Assembly: GCA_944363005.1 (NCBI GenBank)
Contig: CALVTV010000069.1
Span: 1 to 14,502, forward strand
DNA length: 14,502 bases
Origin: an uncultured Clostridia bacterium
GTDB taxonomy: Bacteria > Bacillota > Clostridia > Christensenellales > Aristaeellaceae
Reading direction: 5' to 3'
Shown: positions 12,993 through 14,502 of the stretch, piece by piece
How positions within the stretch are numbered: position 1 is the first letter of the stretch
Layout of the letters: every line of letters starts with the position of its first letter
Position numbers and translations under genes: made by a program
Notes under the pieces: model-generated
Databases searched by the model: none
The model's input: only the letters and a program-made list of their open reading frames with translations
Told to the model about the DNA's origin: nothing

Positions 12993-14502
12993 ATGAAGAA
13001 GTCCGCATTGGTCTGTGTGCTGCTGGTCCTGGTCATGCTCGCCACGTGCGCGCTGGCTGCCGAGTACACCTACGACCCGGAGCATCCCTATGACGGCGTG
13101 ATGAGCGGCCTGTTCAACAACGTGGCCATCACCGTCGAGGAGGACACCGGCTACGCCACCTATTACCTGCCGGAGGGCCTGCAGCCCTGGGCGCAGGCGG
13201 CCATCATTCTGACGCCTGACAACACGACCGCCGAGGAATTCGCCGCGAGCGAGACCGGCGAACAGTGGAAGGCGCTGGCCGACGAGTACAAGATCGCCGT
13301 GACGTTCCTGGCTCCGGTGGACGGCAGCTGGAACCTGACGCTGGACGCGGAGCGTCCGGACGACGGCGCGATCGTCAACCAGCTCTACTTCACCATGCGC
13401 TCCAAGAGCGTGCAGCTGGATGCGCCGTTCTCCATGGACAAGACGCACTGCTCGCTCATCGGCTACGGTGAGGGCGGCGCTGCGGCTCTGCTCTTCGGCG
13501 CGGAGTACGTCACCAACTTCAGCTCCATCGTCGCCGTCGATGCGCCGGCCGTTCCGGCGGAGTCCCTCGCGGTGATCGCGGAGCAGACCGTTCTGCCCTT
13601 CCCGGCCAACGACGCGCTCTTCTCTGAGGAGATGAACGTGCTGGCCAAGACCGTCGGCGCGCCGGTTTGGTTCATCAACTCCGCCACCGACAACGCGCTG
13701 GATTACTACGTCTCCACCGCCAAGGCGACGGCGACCGACGCCAACGACTACGCCGAGACCGCGTATGTCGGCGAGAACGACGCCATCCGCATCTGGGTGA
13801 CGGCCAACGCGCAGGACGCCAAGTCCATCTATGACAACTTCGCTGGCACCACCAACCGCTTCATGGGCATGGAGGACGGCGGCCGCGTCGAGTTCACCAC
13901 CGACATGAGCGGCGAGAACTTCATCTTCCACGAGGAAGACATCAACGGCGAAGCCCGCCGCTGGATCACCTATGTGCCCTCTTCCTACGACGGAAGCGAG
14001 GCCGTCCCGGTCGTCATGAGCATCCACGGCTACACCGCGTCCATGCAGTCCATGGTTGAAGAGTCCCGCTGGTGGGAGATCGCCGAGAAGGAAGGCTTCA
14101 TCGTGATCTTCCCGCAGGGCTATGTCCGCGACCTGCCGTCCTTTGGCAACGTGCCCTGCGCCATGTGGGTCAGCGGTTCCTTCGGAGCCGATACGTTTGA
14201 CCCGAACGTGGACGTCAATTGCCTGAACACGATCCTCGACAAGACCGAAGCCGAATACAACGTGGACAAGTCCCGCATCTACGTGACCGGCCACTCCAAC
14301 GGCTCCATGATGACTCTGACCCTGGGCACCGCCAATCCCGAGCGTTTCGCGGCCATCGCGCCGATCGCCGGCTTTGATGAGCTCACCTTCGCGAACGATA
14401 CCCTGCTCCCGACCTGGATCCTCTACGGCGAGTACGAGACGGCGATGTCCAACCTGGTCGAAGGCGGCAGCACCGTTTCCACCCTGCAGGCGCTCAACGC
14501 CC
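12993..14502 (+). CDS. Secreted two-domain esterase: degenerate hydrolase domain plus LpqC/PHB-depolymerase-like domain (3' truncated)
   Basis: The frame is open from ATG 12993 to the window end, giving 503 visible residues. About 96 more are expected from the paralogue at the left edge. A Sec signal peptide (MKKSALVC, hydrophobic to about 22, cleavage near ALA-AEYT) directs secretion. Residues about 45-250 look like an alpha/beta hydrolase domain whose elbow reads GYGEGG (157-162), with Gly159 where the nucleophilic serine should be; FINSATDNALDYY (228-239) looks like the strand carrying the acid. Residues about 325 onward form the catalytic domain: MSIHGYTAS (342-350) at the oxyanion region and TGHSNGS with Ser435. 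The histidine lies beyond the window. Substrate is unknown; extracellular ester hydrolysis is likely. The gene has its own promoter, AAAGGAAGG 8 nt upstream, and a C/G-ending codon bias. Confidence 0.88.
   Translation, partial: MKKSALVCVLLVLVMLATCALAAEYTYDPEHPYDGVMSGLFNNVAITVEEDTGYATYYLPEGLQPWAQAAIILTPDNTTAEEFAASETGEQWKALADEYKIAVTFLAPVDGSWNLTLDAERPDDGAIVNQLYFTMRSKSVQLDAPFSMDKTHCSLIGYGEGGAAALLFGAEYVTNFSSIVAVDAPAVPAESLAVIAEQTVLPFPANDALFSEEMNVLAKTVGAPVWFINSATDNALDYYVSTAKATATDANDYAETAYVGENDAIRIWVTANAQDAKSIYDNFAGTTNRFMGMEDGGRVEFTTDMSGENFIFHEEDINGEARRWITYVPSSYDGSEAVPVVMSIHGYTASMQSMVEESRWWEIAEKEGFIVIFPQGYVRDLPSFGNVPCAMWVSGSFGADTFDPNVDVNCLNTILDKTEAEYNVDKSRIYVTGHSNGSMMTLTLGTANPERFAAIAPIAGFDELTFANDTLLPTWILYGEYETAMSNLVEGGSTVSTLQALNA

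Noticed and set aside
1..14502. A circular 14-kb molecule, because the two ends are similar
   Set aside because: The 467-bp overlap is not identical: it differs in three patches that change amino acids. The ends are therefore two paralogues rather than one sequence read twice.

Overview
The window looks like a GC-rich Firmicutes-type chromosome fragment, plausibly an anaerobic gut Clostridia or a related metagenome contig. Coding DNA is strongly GC-biased, while promoters sit in sharply AT-rich islands with consensus sigma-A boxes (TTGACA/TATAAT) and AGGAGG-type ribosome binding sites. No rRNA, tRNA, CRISPR array, transposase or phage gene was seen. The taxonomy is inference from composition and gene content.

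Layout, left to right. The window opens inside a secreted LpqC/PHB-depolymerase-like esterase (plus strand, 5' end missing), closed by a strong hairpin. Converging on it is a minus-strand pair: a secreted alpha/beta hydrolase followed 2 bp later by a VanX-type D-Ala-D-Ala dipeptidase. Next is a minus-strand exopolysaccharide pair, a PgaC/IcaA-like membrane glycosyltransferase and a PgaB/IcaB-like polysaccharide deacetylase. Divergent from these is a MATE exporter. A 430-bp non-coding region full of nested inverted repeats and terminator hairpins separates it from a minus-strand glycogen synthase, which carries an unusual C-terminal SCP2-like domain. An AraC-family regulator lies upstream of glgA on the same strand. 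It is divergent from a Tat-exported FAD/FMN reductase of the fumarate/urocanate reductase superfamily. The window ends inside a second esterase that is a paralogue of the one at the left end.

How the genes may work together. Several products act outside the cell: two esterase paralogues, another secreted hydrolase, the deacetylase and the flavin reductase. This suggests a cell that works on external esters or polysaccharides, builds an amino-sugar exopolymer, stores glycogen, and may use an organic acceptor through an extracytosolic flavoprotein. The AraC regulator is the obvious candidate to control the reductase, itself, or both.

The points most worth a second look are the GlgA-SCP2 fusion, the esterase paralogues with blockwise identity at the two window ends (each probably a tandem of an inactive and an active hydrolase domain), the reductase lacking the usual substrate-binding arginine, and the structured non-coding region at 6.9-7.3 kb.
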